64,000 nt of DNA from Enhygromyxa salina (lineage in GTDB: Bacteria > Myxococcota_A > Polyangia > Nannocystales > Nannocystaceae): contig NZ_PVNL01000119.1 in assembly GCF_002994635.1 (NCBI RefSeq), forward strand, positions 1-64,000, written 5' to 3'. The translations under genes were made by a program, and so were the position numbers. Below, piece by piece: positions 43,589 to 52,105 of the stretch. Position 1 is the first letter of the stretch. Each line of letters opens with the position of its first letter. Below the pieces are notes generated by a model. It was not told where the DNA came from. It searched no databases and saw only the letters and a list, made by a program, of their open reading frames with translations.

Positions 43589-46017
43589 GGGGATGTCTCG
43601 GGGGGGGCGAACATGCGACAACCGTCGACCTTCGCGCGAACGTTGGGATCCGTCGAGCCCGAGCCGGCTTCGACACACTTGGACCACTCGCCCAGCTCCG
43701 AGAACGCTGCCACCCGCAGGGCGGCGCGCTCGGCCTGGGAGGACCAACACTTGCGGTTGGCCGACAGCGACAGCGCGCGCCGCCAGTCACGGTCGGCGAG
43801 CGCCTTGCGGGCTTGGTCCGCGGTACCGCCACAAGCGTCGGACTCGGGCTTTGGCTGCTGATCAGGCTGGGGCTTGGGTTCGGGATCGGGATCGACTTCG
43901 GGTTTGGGCTCGACTTCGGGCTTGGGTTTGGGCTTGGGCTTGGGCTCGACGTCGGGTTTGGGCGGCGCGAGCTCGGGCACGAGCTCGGGCACGGTCTCGA
44001 CCGCGGGCTCGTCACGCTTCACCGGCTCGGGGGGCGCCGCGACCGGGACATCGTTGGTCGGGTCCTGGAACCGTTGCCACCCTACGAACCCAATACCTCC
44101 GAGCAGCAGCAGCGCGAGAGCGACCCACCAGATCCGAGCGCGGCCGTTGTCGAGCGGTGGGGCGTCGGGTTCCACCTCCGCTGGATCTTCCGCGGCGTGC
44201 TGCGCTGTGTCTGGCGGCGCAGGTTCAACCACTGGCTCGGCCGCGAGCACGGGGACGAGGGTGGGCCGATGCTGCGGCGGCCGAGCGAACGCAAGCCGGG
44301 CCGTCGCGGTCTCGTCGTCCTGGTCCTGGTCTGGGGCCTCCGTGTGCTGTGCCTTGGCGACGGGCGACGGCGCGGGCTCGGTCGTCGGCGGCTCCGCGAC
44401 CTCCACCTGCGTTGGCGGCGGGCCCCAGGCGCCGATCGACGCCTGCGTCTGCTGCGTGCGGAGTCCGGCCTGTTCGATCTTCAGGGTCGTCTCCGGCACC
44501 GGCCTCAGCTCCATCTTGACGGTCGCGTCAGGATCCAGCTCTGGCGCCGGCCTCAGCTCCATCTTGACGGTCGCGTCGAGGTCCAGCTCTGGCGCCGGCC
44601 TCGGCGTCATCTCGACGGTGGCGTCGGGGACCCGCGGCACCGCTTGCTTCGGCTTCATCTCGACGGTGGCGTCGGGGACCAGCGGCACGGCTGGCCTCGG
44701 CGTCATCTTGACGGTGGCGTCGGGGACCAACATCGGAGCTGGCCTCGGCGTCATCTTGACGGTGGCGTCGGGGACCCGCGGCGCGGCTGGCCTCGGCGTC
44801 ATCTTGACGGTGGCGTCGGGAACCCGCGGCGCGGCTGGCCTCGGCGTCATCTTGACGGTGGCGTCGGGAACCAGCGGCACCGCTGGCCTTGGCGTCATCT
44901 CGACGGTGGCGTCGGGGACCTGCGCTGGAGCCGGCCGCAGATCGATCTTTTCTGTCGTGTCTGGAGCGTCTGAACTATCGCCCCTCGACCCTGGAGGTGC
45001 CCACACACCCATCTTCACGGGTACGCCAGGGACGGGGGTCGGCGCTTGGCGAAGCTCCATCTCGACGGTCGCCTCGGGAGCTTCGACCGCCACCGAGTCG
45101 GGAGCTGGCGTGGGGCTCGTGCCGATCGCAGCGCGGATCGATCGGAGCCGCGCGATGATCTCCTCCATCGATGGCCGCTCCGCGCCGACGCGCTTGGTGC
45201 AGTCATGAACCAGCTCGGCGAGCTCCTCGGGCGCGCCGTAGGCCCACGCGTGCAGCCGCGGGGCTTCGAGCTTGCCCTCGCGCTGACCCTGAATGTACGC
45301 GCCGCGATCGTGAATGTGTGCGTACGGGTTTTGCCGAGTCACCAGCTCGAACAGCAGGACCCCAAACCCGAACACGTCCATGCTGGGGTCCGCCGGCCCT
45401 TGGCGAACCTGCTCGGGGCCCATGTAGCCGAGCGTACCGGGGACATCGTGGACCCCGGTGAGCCGACCAGACGCACCCACCGCGAGCTGCGGCGCGCACA
45501 GATCCGCGGCGTGGCTGAAGTCGAACAGCTTCACGCCGCCCGCAGGGCCATCGAGCATGAACAGATTGCTCGGGGTCGCGTCGCGATGAACGACGCCCGC
45601 GGCGTGGCAAGCGAGCAGACCGTCGGCGACCTGCGTGGCGATCTCGATGATCCGCGGGATCTCCAGCGTGCCACGCACGAACACCAGGTCGAGCGTGTCG
45701 CCTGCGAGCACCTCGGTGGCGAGCCACGGCCACCGGCCGCGATCCTCCAGCCGGCCCGCGCCCACGAACTCGACGATGTGCGGGTGACCCCGAAGCCGCC
45801 GCAGGTACTCGGCCTCATTGATCAGCCGCTGCTCTCGCTCCGGTCGGCCGACGTAGCGGGGCAACAGCAGCTTGAGCGCCACTTCGATGCCCTCGACGCA
45901 GTCGTGGGCGCGATAGACCACGCTCGTGCCGCCCTCGCCAAGGTTGGAGAGCAGCTCGAAGCGACCTTCACCCACGACCTCGCCCCGCGAGGGCGCTACC
46001 GGCTCTGCCGCCTTCAC
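43585..46017 (-). CDS. Transmembrane Ser/Thr kinase with DFS motif and Thr-Val-Lys-Met repeat array
   Basis: An 810-residue protein. The kinase domain (about 19-290) has L-G-E-G-G-T-S, Lys49 and H-R-D (Asp146), but D-F-S (166-168) in place of D-F-G. The cytoplasmic linker (about 293-628) contains nine 16-residue repeats of the form P-D-A-T-V-K/E-M-T-P-R-P-A-x-x-x-V, plus degenerate copies on both sides. A membrane helix (about 629-648) is followed by a Pro-Lys-Glu stalk and a small Cys-containing external domain. The regularly spaced threonines could be phosphorylation sites read by the FHA activator of the same operon (inference). Coupled by 4-nt overlaps to the kinase before and the hairpin protein after. 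Confidence 0.88.
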   Translation of the reverse strand: MKAAEPVAPSRGEVVGEGRFELLSNLGEGGTSVVYRAHDCVEGIEVALKLLLPRYVGRPEREQRLINEAEYLRRLRGHPHIVEFVGAGRLEDRGRWPWLATEVLAGDTLDLVFVRGTLEIPRIIEIATQVADGLLACHAAGVVHRDATPSNLFMLDGPAGGVKLFDFSHAADLCAPQLAVGASGRLTGVHDVPGTLGYMGPEQVRQGPADPSMDVFGFGVLLFELVTRQNPYAHIHDRGAYIQGQREGKLEAPRLHAWAYGAPEELAELVHDCTKRVGAERPSMEEIIARLRSIRAAIGTSPTPAPDSVAVEAPEATVEMELRQAPTPVPGVPVKMGVWAPPGSRGDSSDAPDTTEKIDLRPAPAQVPDATVEMTPRPAVPLVPDATVKMTPRPAAPRVPDATVKMTPRPAAPRVPDATVKMTPRPAPMLVPDATVKMTPRPAVPLVPDATVEMKPKQAVPRVPDATVEMTPRPAPELDLDATVKMELRPAPELDPDATVKMELRPVPETTLKIEQAGLRTQQTQASIGAWGPPPTQVEVAEPPTTEPAPSPVAKAQHTEAPDQDQDDETATARLAFARPPQHRPTLVPVLAAEPVVEPAPPDTAQHAAEDPAEVEPDAPPLDNGRARIWWVALALLLLGGIGFVGWQRFQDPTNDVPVAAPPEPVKRDEPAVETVPELVPELAPPKPDVEPKPKPKPKPEVEPKPEVDPDPEPKPQPDQQPKPESDACGGTADQARKALADRDWRRALSLSANRKCWSSQAERAALRVAAFSELGEWSKCVEAGSGSTDPNVRAKVDGCRMFAPPETSP
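44490..44918. repeat. 48-bp coding tandem repeat, about nine copies
   Basis: Encodes the 16-residue P-D-A-T-V-K/E-M units of the second kinase. Third positions and the last residues vary between units, but the A-T-V-K/E-M core is constant, which suggests selection on the motif as well as expansion by slippage. Ends approximate. Confidence 0.85.
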
Positions 46018-47924
46018 TTGGCCGATCCCTTCGCGCCCTTGGTCGCCGTCAGCGTCGTGCTCGTCAGCTTGACGTCGTAGAAGGTGCCTGGCGCGAGGTT
46101 GCTCTCGACGCGGAGCTTGCCGGCGTTGTTCCAGGCTGCGCTGGTGCTCGCGCGCCAGCGGACGTCGTAGGTGCCGGGCCTGAGCTTGACCAGGGCGAAG
46201 GACCGATACGCGACGGAGCGGTTGCCGATCTCGAGATCCGCCGTCTTCGCCCCGCTGATCACGAAGGTCACCTCGACGCTGGGGGCAGGCTTGGGCTTGG
46301 GCTTGGGCTTGGGCTCGACCTCGAGATCTTCCTTGGAGTTTGGCTTCGCGTCCGCGCCCTCCGACTTGGGCGGGGGATCTATGTCCTTGGGCTCGACGGA
46401 CAGCGTCTCGGTCTCGGTCTCAGTCTCGGTCTCAGTCTCGGTGGTGGGCGTGGGCGTGGGCTCGACGGGCGGCGGTTGGGTGTCGGGCGTCGCCGACTCG
46501 TCGGCCTTCGCCACAGCCAGAGGCGTGACGGGGGGAGCGACCGGCTCGTTCGACCCGCGGATGATCGCAACGGCTGCCCAGACGAACAGCGCCCCCGACA
46601 GCGTGGCCAGGCAGATCGCCCCAATGATCAGCGCCTTCGGCACGCGCGGCGACGCCGGCTCTGGATCGGTCTGCGCCTCGCGCCACGGAGCGCTGGCCTC
46701 GGTCACGACCGCCTCAGCCGCAGCGAGGGCCTGGGACGTGGGCAGCCTGAGCGTAAGCTCGCACGCCGGCTCCTCGGTCCAGGCCGACGCCGCGCCCGTG
46801 TTGGTGCGGTCGATCGTCGCGTAGTCCCCAAGCTCATCACTCGGGCGCGCGCTGGGCCGCAGGGCCGGCGTGTCTGCTCCCGTGGCCGCCGTCGCCGGCC
46901 CATCGGCGGCGGTGCGGGCCGCCGGGTCCACCAGGGCGAGCGGCTGCGAGTCGCTCTGGTTGAACAGCGACGCCGGCAGGCTCTGATCGTCTTTGTGCAG
47001 CGCGATCAATTCGGTGAATCCCGAGCGCGGCTTGCCGATCATGCGGTTGTAGAACACCTTGAGCTCGCGGGCGGCGATCTGATAGCGGGCGGTGTTCTGG
47101 ACGATCATCCAGTGCGCGTCACCTGCCGAAGGTCGCTCCTCGGGCTTGGTCCCGAGCATCCGACGACGCAGTTGGTCCACCCACGCGGGGATGTCTGGCG
47201 CCGTGAGCTCCGGGATGTGCCCGCCGAGCACGCTCGTCTGAAATTCCGCGACCGTACAGCCACCGAGGAAGCGCTCGCCCTCGAGCAGCTCGTGCAGCAC
47301 GACCCCCAGGCTATAAATGTCGGACTGCATGCGTACGCGACCGGTCATCTGCTCGGGGGACATATAGCGCGGGGTCCCGACGGAGCGTGACATCGTGGCC
47401 TCGGAGGTCTTGGCGAACCGAGCGATGCCGAAGTCGGTCAGCTTCACCTCGCCGCTGGAGGAGACCAGGATGTTGCCGGGGGTCACGTCGTAGTGCACGA
47501 CCCCGGCCTCCTCGCCAGCGACGGTGCGGCCGTGGGCGTACTCGAGGGCTGAGAGGATCTCCCCGACGATGTACAGCGAGATGTCGACGCCCAGCCGTCG
47601 GGTCCCGATCTCCTCCGCGCGATCGAGCAGGTTCCGCAGGTTGACCCCGTCGACCCACTCCATCACCAGACACGGCGAGCCCTGAACCTCGCTGGTGTCG
47701 ACGACCTTGACGATGCGGCCGTGGTCGAGCTGGGCGGCGATGCGGGCCTCGCCAAAGAAGCGCTCGCGGTCCTCGCTGGTCATCGCGAGCGCCGGGTGCA
47801 GGACCTTGATCGCGCAAGGCATCTGGAGACCGTCGTCACTCCGCTTGATCGCGCTCCAGACTTGGCCCATGCCGCCCGCGCCGATTCGGGTGGTCAGGAG
47901 GTATTTGCCGGACTTGTCTAACAT
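46014..47924 (-). CDS. Transmembrane Ser/Thr kinase with H-Y-D loop and PEGA-like outer domain
   Basis: A 636-residue protein. The kinase domain (about 8-285) has the glycine loop I-G-A-G-G-M-G-Q-V, Lys40, H-Y-D (144-146, Tyr where most kinases have Arg), D-F-G (164-166) and M-S-P-E-Q. A Pro/Ala-rich linker leads to a membrane helix (430-455). Outside lie a Pro/Thr-Glu stalk (T-E repeats, then K-P repeats) and a PEGA-like beta domain at the C-terminus (R-P-G-T-Y-D-V-R-W). The same architecture occurs at 52106-53776. First gene of the operon; the sigma54-type promoter at 47959-47974 lies about 35 nt upstream. The H-Y-D form implies a non-RD kinase, often controlled without activation-loop phosphorylation. 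Confidence 0.92.
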   Translation of the reverse strand: MLDKSGKYLLTTRIGAGGMGQVWSAIKRSDDGLQMPCAIKVLHPALAMTSEDRERFFGEARIAAQLDHGRIVKVVDTSEVQGSPCLVMEWVDGVNLRNLLDRAEEIGTRRLGVDISLYIVGEILSALEYAHGRTVAGEEAGVVHYDVTPGNILVSSSGEVKLTDFGIARFAKTSEATMSRSVGTPRYMSPEQMTGRVRMQSDIYSLGVVLHELLEGERFLGGCTVAEFQTSVLGGHIPELTAPDIPAWVDQLRRRMLGTKPEERPSAGDAHWMIVQNTARYQIAARELKVFYNRMIGKPRSGFTELIALHKDDQSLPASLFNQSDSQPLALVDPAARTAADGPATAATGADTPALRPSARPSDELGDYATIDRTNTGAASAWTEEPACELTLRLPTSQALAAAEAVVTEASAPWREAQTDPEPASPRVPKALIIGAICLATLSGALFVWAAVAIIRGSNEPVAPPVTPLAVAKADESATPDTQPPPVEPTPTPTTETETETETETETLSVEPKDIDPPPKSEGADAKPNSKEDLEVEPKPKPKPKPAPSVEVTFVISGAKTADLEIGNRSVAYRSFALVKLRPGTYDVRWRASTSAAWNNAGKLRVESNLAPGTFYDVKLTSTTLTATKGAKGSAK

Positions 47925-47958
47925 TGTCGGGTGTCTCGAAAACTACCACGGCGGGCTA

Positions 47959-47974
47959 AGCACGTGGCGTGCCA
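47959..47974 (-). promoter_or_regulatory. Sigma54-type promoter of the kinase-lipoprotein operon
   Basis: On the minus strand the sequence is TGGCAC-GCCAC-GTGCT. The -24 element TGGCACG is perfect and GG-N10-GC spacing is exact. The -12 element GTGCT differs from TTGCT at one base. Transcription would start near 47948, leaving a leader of about 25 nt before the first kinase ATG. An FHA-type sigma54 activator is encoded at the far end of the same gene run. Confidence 0.72.
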
Positions 47975-48119
47975 GCAGCAACGCCGCCGGAGGGCGCAAC
48001 TCGAGGACAGGTGGTCGGCGGGCGGTCGGCAGGGTCGTCTCAGGGGTGGTCGATGATCGACCAGGCTGGCTCACGCGCCTCTATACCCCAGCTGTTTCAG
48101 GTTCGCACCGCGTGACGCT

Positions 48120-49610
48120 CTAGAGTGCAGGTCGGCGAAGGCTCCACGGCTTGGCGTGCTCGAGCTGGGCGGCCAGGCGTAACAGCAGGGCCTCTTCGCC
48201 CAACCGCCCGACAAACTGCACGCCCATGGGGAGCCCGTCGGTGTCCCAGTGCAGCGGCAGCGAGATCGCCGGCTGCCCTGTCATGTTGAACAGCTGGGTG
48301 TTGGGGGTGGGGGCGAGGGGATCGGCGGCCAGCTGGTCGAGCAGCTGGAGCATCACGCGTTTGATCGGGGCGGTACGAAACACGCGGGCAGCGTTGCGCT
48401 CGAGCGCCGTCGTGGCGATCTCACCGACCTTCAGCGCCGGTTGGGCCAGCGTTGGGGTGATCATCACGTCGTGATCGACAAAGAACGCAGACAGCTCGAT
48501 CGCTGCCCTTTGGATCAGCGCGAGCTGTTCGATGTACTCGCCCGCGCTCACGGACTCGCCGATGATCCGCAGCAGCCAGGTCTTGGGCTCGAGCTCGCTA
48601 GCTCGCGCCGGCTTGCCACGCTCGGCCTCGTACACACGGATCGCCGAGGCCGTCCCGCAGCAGACCATCATCAAGTACGCGCGAGTCAGCGCCGCGCGAT
48701 CGAAGCTGGGCGTGGCCTCGACGACCTCGTGACCGAGCTCGGCGCACAGCTTGGCGGCGTCTTCGGCCGCTTGGACACACTCGGGGTGGGTGTCGGTGGC
48801 CAGCAGCGCGCGGGTACACAGGGCGACGCGCAGGCGCTCGGGCGCGCGCTCGAGCTGGGCCATGAACGATTCTTCAGGCCCAGGCAATTGCTCGGCGACA
48901 CCGCGCCGGGGGCCCGCGATACAGTCGAGCAGCCCGGCGCTGTCCCGCACGCTGCGGGTCAGCACGTGCGCGCCTGCGAGGTCGCCCCAGGATCCGGTCG
49001 GCTCCATGACGGGGACCCGGTGGCGGGTCGGCTTGAGGCCCACGAGCCCGCAGTTGCTGGCCGGGATTCGGATCGAGCCGCCGCCGTCGCTGGCGTGCGC
49101 GGCCGGAACCATGCCCGCGGCCACGGCCGCCCCCGCGCCCCCGCTGCTGCCCCCGGGGGTGCGCGCGGTGTTCCAGGGGTTGCGCGTCGGCCCAAACAGC
49201 TCCGGCTCGGTCACCCCGAGGATGCCCAGCTCGGGGGTGTTGGTGCGGCCGCAGATGATCAGCCCGGCGGCCTTGAACCGGCGCACCAGCTCGTCGTCGC
49301 CGGTCGCACGACGATCTGCCCACAGCCGAGATCCATTGCTGCTCGGCTGCCCAGCGTCGAGCGCCTTGAGATCCTTGAGCAAGAACGGGACCCCGCGAAA
49401 TGGCCCGTCGGGCAGTTGATCGGGCGTCTGCGCCTGGGCGCGGGCCCGCTCGAAGCTGCGATGCACGACCGCGTTGAGCTTGGGGTTGTGCGCGTCGATC
49501 CGCTCGATCGCCGCCTCGACCAGCTGGGTCGGCGACACCTCGCCGCTGCGCACGAGCTGGGCGAGCCCGGTCGCGTCGTGTTGCTCGTAGTTTGCGAAGC
49601 TACTCGGCAT
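48120..49610 (-). CDS. Amidase, amidase-signature family
   Basis: Hydrolyses an amide bond with a Ser-cisSer-Lys triad. Lys is in F-L-L-K-D-L, the cis-Ser in G-G-S-S-G-G-A and the nucleophile Ser in S-D-G-G-G-S-I-R-I-P-A. The length (496 aa) suits this family, which includes GatA, but no gatB or gatC is adjacent and the C-terminal half differs from GatA. The natural substrate is unknown. Divergent from the cyclo-ligase gene with 58 bp between starts. Its stop precedes the kinase operon promoter, so read-through into that operon is possible. Confidence 0.92.
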   Translation of the reverse strand: MPSSFANYEQHDATGLAQLVRSGEVSPTQLVEAAIERIDAHNPKLNAVVHRSFERARAQAQTPDQLPDGPFRGVPFLLKDLKALDAGQPSSNGSRLWADRRATGDDELVRRFKAAGLIICGRTNTPELGILGVTEPELFGPTRNPWNTARTPGGSSGGAGAAVAAGMVPAAHASDGGGSIRIPASNCGLVGLKPTRHRVPVMEPTGSWGDLAGAHVLTRSVRDSAGLLDCIAGPRRGVAEQLPGPEESFMAQLERAPERLRVALCTRALLATDTHPECVQAAEDAAKLCAELGHEVVEATPSFDRAALTRAYLMMVCCGTASAIRVYEAERGKPARASELEPKTWLLRIIGESVSAGEYIEQLALIQRAAIELSAFFVDHDVMITPTLAQPALKVGEIATTALERNAARVFRTAPIKRVMLQLLDQLAADPLAPTPNTQLFNMTGQPAISLPLHWDTDGLPMGVQFVGRLGEEALLLRLAAQLEHAKPWSLRRPAL

Positions 49611-49668
49611 GCCGCGGTTTTATCGTCGCACGACGCCGCTGGCGAGCGCGGGTGTACGCTCCCCCGGC

Positions 49669-50325
49669 ATGAGCGATCCCGACGCCCGGCAGATCAACCC
49701 GGAGGCGAGCAAGCAGGCGCTGCGCCAGCAGCTGTTGGCGCAGCGACGGGCGCTGTCGCCCGAGCGTCTGGCCGCTGGATCGAACCGGCTCACGGCCAAG
49801 CTCGTCGCGCACCCGCGATGGATCGAAGCTCGCGGTCTCGCGGCCTTCGTGGGCGTACGCGGCGAGGTCGACACGCGACCGTTGCTCGAGCTGGCGCTCG
49901 CGGCCGGCAAGCGCGTGTGGTTGCCGCGGCTGACCGGACCGGGGCGCATGCGGTTTTGGCCGTGTGAGGAGCTCTCGCAGCTCGAGCTGGGTCGGATGGG
50001 CCTGCTCGAGCCACCGATCCACACCCCCGGGGCAGGGGACGGCGTGGTCGCGCCGGGCTCGGAGCACGGCGTGGATCTCATGTTGGTCCCGGGGCTCGGG
50101 TTTGGGCGTGACGGTGCGCGACTCGGGTTTGGGGCCGGGCACTACGATCGCGCCCTCGCCGGGCGCCACGCGAGCCCTCAGCTCGAGCTGCCGCCGCTGT
50201 GCGGGGTCTGCCTGGCCGAGTTCATCGATCCGCCTGGGGGCCCGATCCCGATGGTCGATCACGACCTACGCATGAACTACCTGGTCTCCGACCAGGGCGT
50301 CGAGCAGCTCACTCCGGGCGGCTGA
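49669..50325 (+). CDS. 5-formyltetrahydrofolate cyclo-ligase
   Basis: ATP-dependent conversion of 5-formyl-THF to 5,10-methenyl-THF in one-carbon metabolism. N-terminal basic helix A-L-R-Q-Q-L-L-A-Q-R-R-A-L is typical. The ATP/substrate loop V-P-G-L-G-F-G-R-D-G-A-R-L-G-F-G-A-G-H-Y-D-R is close to the family consensus (split here for length: first half V-P-G-L-G-F-G, second half G-A-G-H-Y-D-R). The ATG at 49669 gives 218 residues; a longer frame would overlap the amidase start. In many proteobacteria 6S RNA lies next to this gene; I see no sign of it here. Converges on the small lipoprotein gene. Confidence 0.9.
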   Translation: MSDPDARQINPEASKQALRQQLLAQRRALSPERLAAGSNRLTAKLVAHPRWIEARGLAAFVGVRGEVDTRPLLELALAAGKRVWLPRLTGPGRMRFWPCEELSQLELGRMGLLEPPIHTPGAGDGVVAPGSEHGVDLMLVPGLGFGRDGARLGFGAGHYDRALAGRHASPQLELPPLCGVCLAEFIDPPGGPIPMVDHDLRMNYLVSDQGVEQLTPGG

Positions 50326-50344
50326 GCGAGCGGTCGCGGGCGGG

Positions 50345-50845
50345 TCAACACGCGGACTCGCAGGCCTGATCCATGCAATCGAGGAGCGGATCGAGCTCGG
50401 GCATGTCCGCCTTGGTTCCATTGCAGGCGTTCTTGCACGTGCCGTTGCTGCCGCCGTTGAACAGGCAGCTGGCCAGACACGCGCAGTCCTCGACGTCTTC
50501 GCACGCGAGCGCGAGGTCGCAGCAGCTCGCGCCGACGCAGCTGCCACACTCGTCGTCGAACCCATCGAGCGGCGCGCAGGTGTTGTCATGGGTGTCCTCG
50601 CCGTCAGCGACATCGAGGATCTCGGGCATGTCGGTGTCCTCGGTGTCGCCGCCCGACTCGGTGTCGCCGCCCGACTCGGTGTCGCCGCCCGATTCGGTGT
50701 CACCGCCCGACTCGGTGTCACCGCTCGACTCGGCCGCGTCGTCGCCGACGGTGTAGATCAGCGGATTGGGCTTCATGCACGTCGACGCGCCGCCACCGAG
50801 CGCCAATACCAACAGACAGAGCATGGGTGAGATCGGGGTGGTCAT
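50345..50845 (-). CDS. Small cysteine-rich lipoprotein with Ser-Gly-Gly-Asp-Thr-Glu repeats
   Basis: A 166-residue protein. The signal peptide M-T-T-P-I-S-P-M-L leads to Cys23 in a weak lipobox (A-S-T-C), followed by M-K-P-N-P-L. A repeated E-S-G-G-D-T linker comes next. The C-terminal 75 residues hold about 14 cysteines in C-x2-C and C-x-C spacing, probably a disulfide-knotted domain. Its signal peptide is clearly homologous to that of 53811-54401 (C-I-P-I-S-P-T-L, then C-M-E-L-N-P-L), so the two flank the kinase gene as paralogues. Begins 4 bp after the PEGA/hairpin protein. Function unknown. Confidence 0.72.
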   Translation of the reverse strand: MTTPISPMLCLLVLALGGGASTCMKPNPLIYTVGDDAAESSGDTESGGDTESGGDTESGGDTESGGDTEDTDMPEILDVADGEDTHDNTCAPLDGFDDECGSCVGASCCDLALACEDVEDCACLASCLFNGGSNGTCKNACNGTKADMPELDPLLDCMDQACESAC

Positions 50846-50849
50846 CAGC

Positions 50850-51863
50850 TCAAAACCTCGTCGTCCAGGCCAGCCCGAGCTCGGTGCCGCGCCGGTCTCC
50901 AGCTCGGGTCTCATCCACGATCAACATCACCCCGCCGGTCAGGCTGGCAGCGAACCCGGCAGACACGAGCGCGATCCCGCCGGTCCGGGTGTCGTAGAGC
51001 TCGGGGCAGGCGGCGAGGTCGTTCGGGTCTGCCCCGCGCGGGCAACGGCTGTCGATCGCCCACAACACGGCGCCAGCGACAAGCGCAGCGCCGCCCGCGA
51101 CGAGCGTGGTGACCTCGGTCCAGCGTGGGGCCACGCGGCGCCGCGGCGGGCCGAGGTCGAGCGATCGTTCGCTTTCCTTGGCGCGGTCCAACCGGGGCGC
51201 GGGGGTGCGGACGGCGTCGGTCGACGCGGGGTAGCTGACGGTGACGACGCTGCCGGCAGCATCGAGGGAGACCGTGGTGCGCAGGGGATCTGTGTGGCCC
51301 GCGGTCTCGTCCAGCGACTCGACCCAGATCCGGTGGGTACCGAGCGGGAGCGCGATCTCGCGTGCGGAGCCCGGCGTGTCGACGTCGCCGACGTTCCGCT
51401 CGTCGATCAACACGCGGCACTCGGCGCGACACTCGACCCGCAACCGCGCGACGCCGCGGGCCTCGAGCACGCGCTGGCGTTCAGCCACCAGCGCGCCCAA
51501 TCCCGGGCCAAGCCGGTCGCTAGACAGCGGCGCGTCGCCCAGGGCCTCGAGGGTCGCGTCAATGGTCGCCGACGCCGCGTAGCGATCGCCTTGGGCCAGC
51601 TGCGCGCGGGCTAGCGCGAGCTCGGCCAGCACCCGCAGCTCGAGGGTCTCGGGGTCCTCAGCCAGCTGCGGCGTGAACTGGTGAAGCTCGATCAGCGCCG
51701 CCCGCAGGCTATCGACGCCGTGCTCGGGGTCGGTGTTGACCTGCAAGAGCGCGGTCTCGACCGCGGCGACGGCCGCCGGGTAGCGCTCATCGTTCGGTGT
51801 AGGGCCAAGTATCAGGCCGAGAGTCAGTAGAATGCCGAATGCCGGCCCCGAAATAATTGCCAT
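50850..51863 (-). CDS. PEGA-domain protein with C-terminal membrane hairpin
   Basis: A 337-residue protein. After an N-terminal hydrophobic segment, a helical region (about 35-140) and a PEGA-type beta domain (about 145-220: L-R-V-E-C-R-A-E-C-R-V-L, G-T-H-R-I-W-V) are followed by two membrane helices with Y-D-T-R-T-G-G between them and a tail ending W-T-T-R-F. The hairpin and terminal Phe align with 37190-38041 and 42740-43588, so this is a longer relative. PEGA domains in myxobacteria often bind or present at the envelope. Cotranscribed with the lipoprotein downstream (4 bp) and divergent from the kinase at 52106. Confidence 0.76.
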   Translation of the reverse strand: MAIISGPAFGILLTLGLILGPTPNDERYPAAVAAVETALLQVNTDPEHGVDSLRAALIELHQFTPQLAEDPETLELRVLAELALARAQLAQGDRYAASATIDATLEALGDAPLSSDRLGPGLGALVAERQRVLEARGVARLRVECRAECRVLIDERNVGDVDTPGSAREIALPLGTHRIWVESLDETAGHTDPLRTTVSLDAAGSVVTVSYPASTDAVRTPAPRLDRAKESERSLDLGPPRRRVAPRWTEVTTLVAGGAALVAGAVLWAIDSRCPRGADPNDLAACPELYDTRTGGIALVSAGFAASLTGGVMLIVDETRAGDRRGTELGLAWTTRF

Positions 51864-52105
51864 ACTCTTGTCGCGCGGTTGTACCAGCGCGATCCAGTGT
51901 CGCGCGGTGCCGTGCTGAGTCCAGGTTTTTTCTAGCGCTCAATATTCGCGATCAACCCACACTGAGGCTGTAATCCGCCAGTGGCACCCGGGCGCGCGGG
52001 GTGTCTGTTTGGCCATGTCGGATGATGAGCGACTCCAAAATAGCATGATTCAATTGCATGAAGTTGTCTTGACATCTCCAGGATACTCGTCATTTCATCA
52101 TGTGA

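Noticed and set aside
49611..49668. 6S RNA gene next to the cyclo-ligase gene
   Set aside because: The gap is only 58 bp and shows no long hairpin with an open bubble.
51982..51997. TGGCAC element upstream of the kinase at 52106 as a sigma54 promoter
   Set aside because: The nearest GC is one base too close (N9); sigma54 promoters tolerate little spacing change.
52069..52097. TTGACA at 52069-52074 as the -35 of the kinase promoter
   Set aside because: No acceptable -10 hexamer lies 16-18 nt downstream, and the start codon follows too closely.
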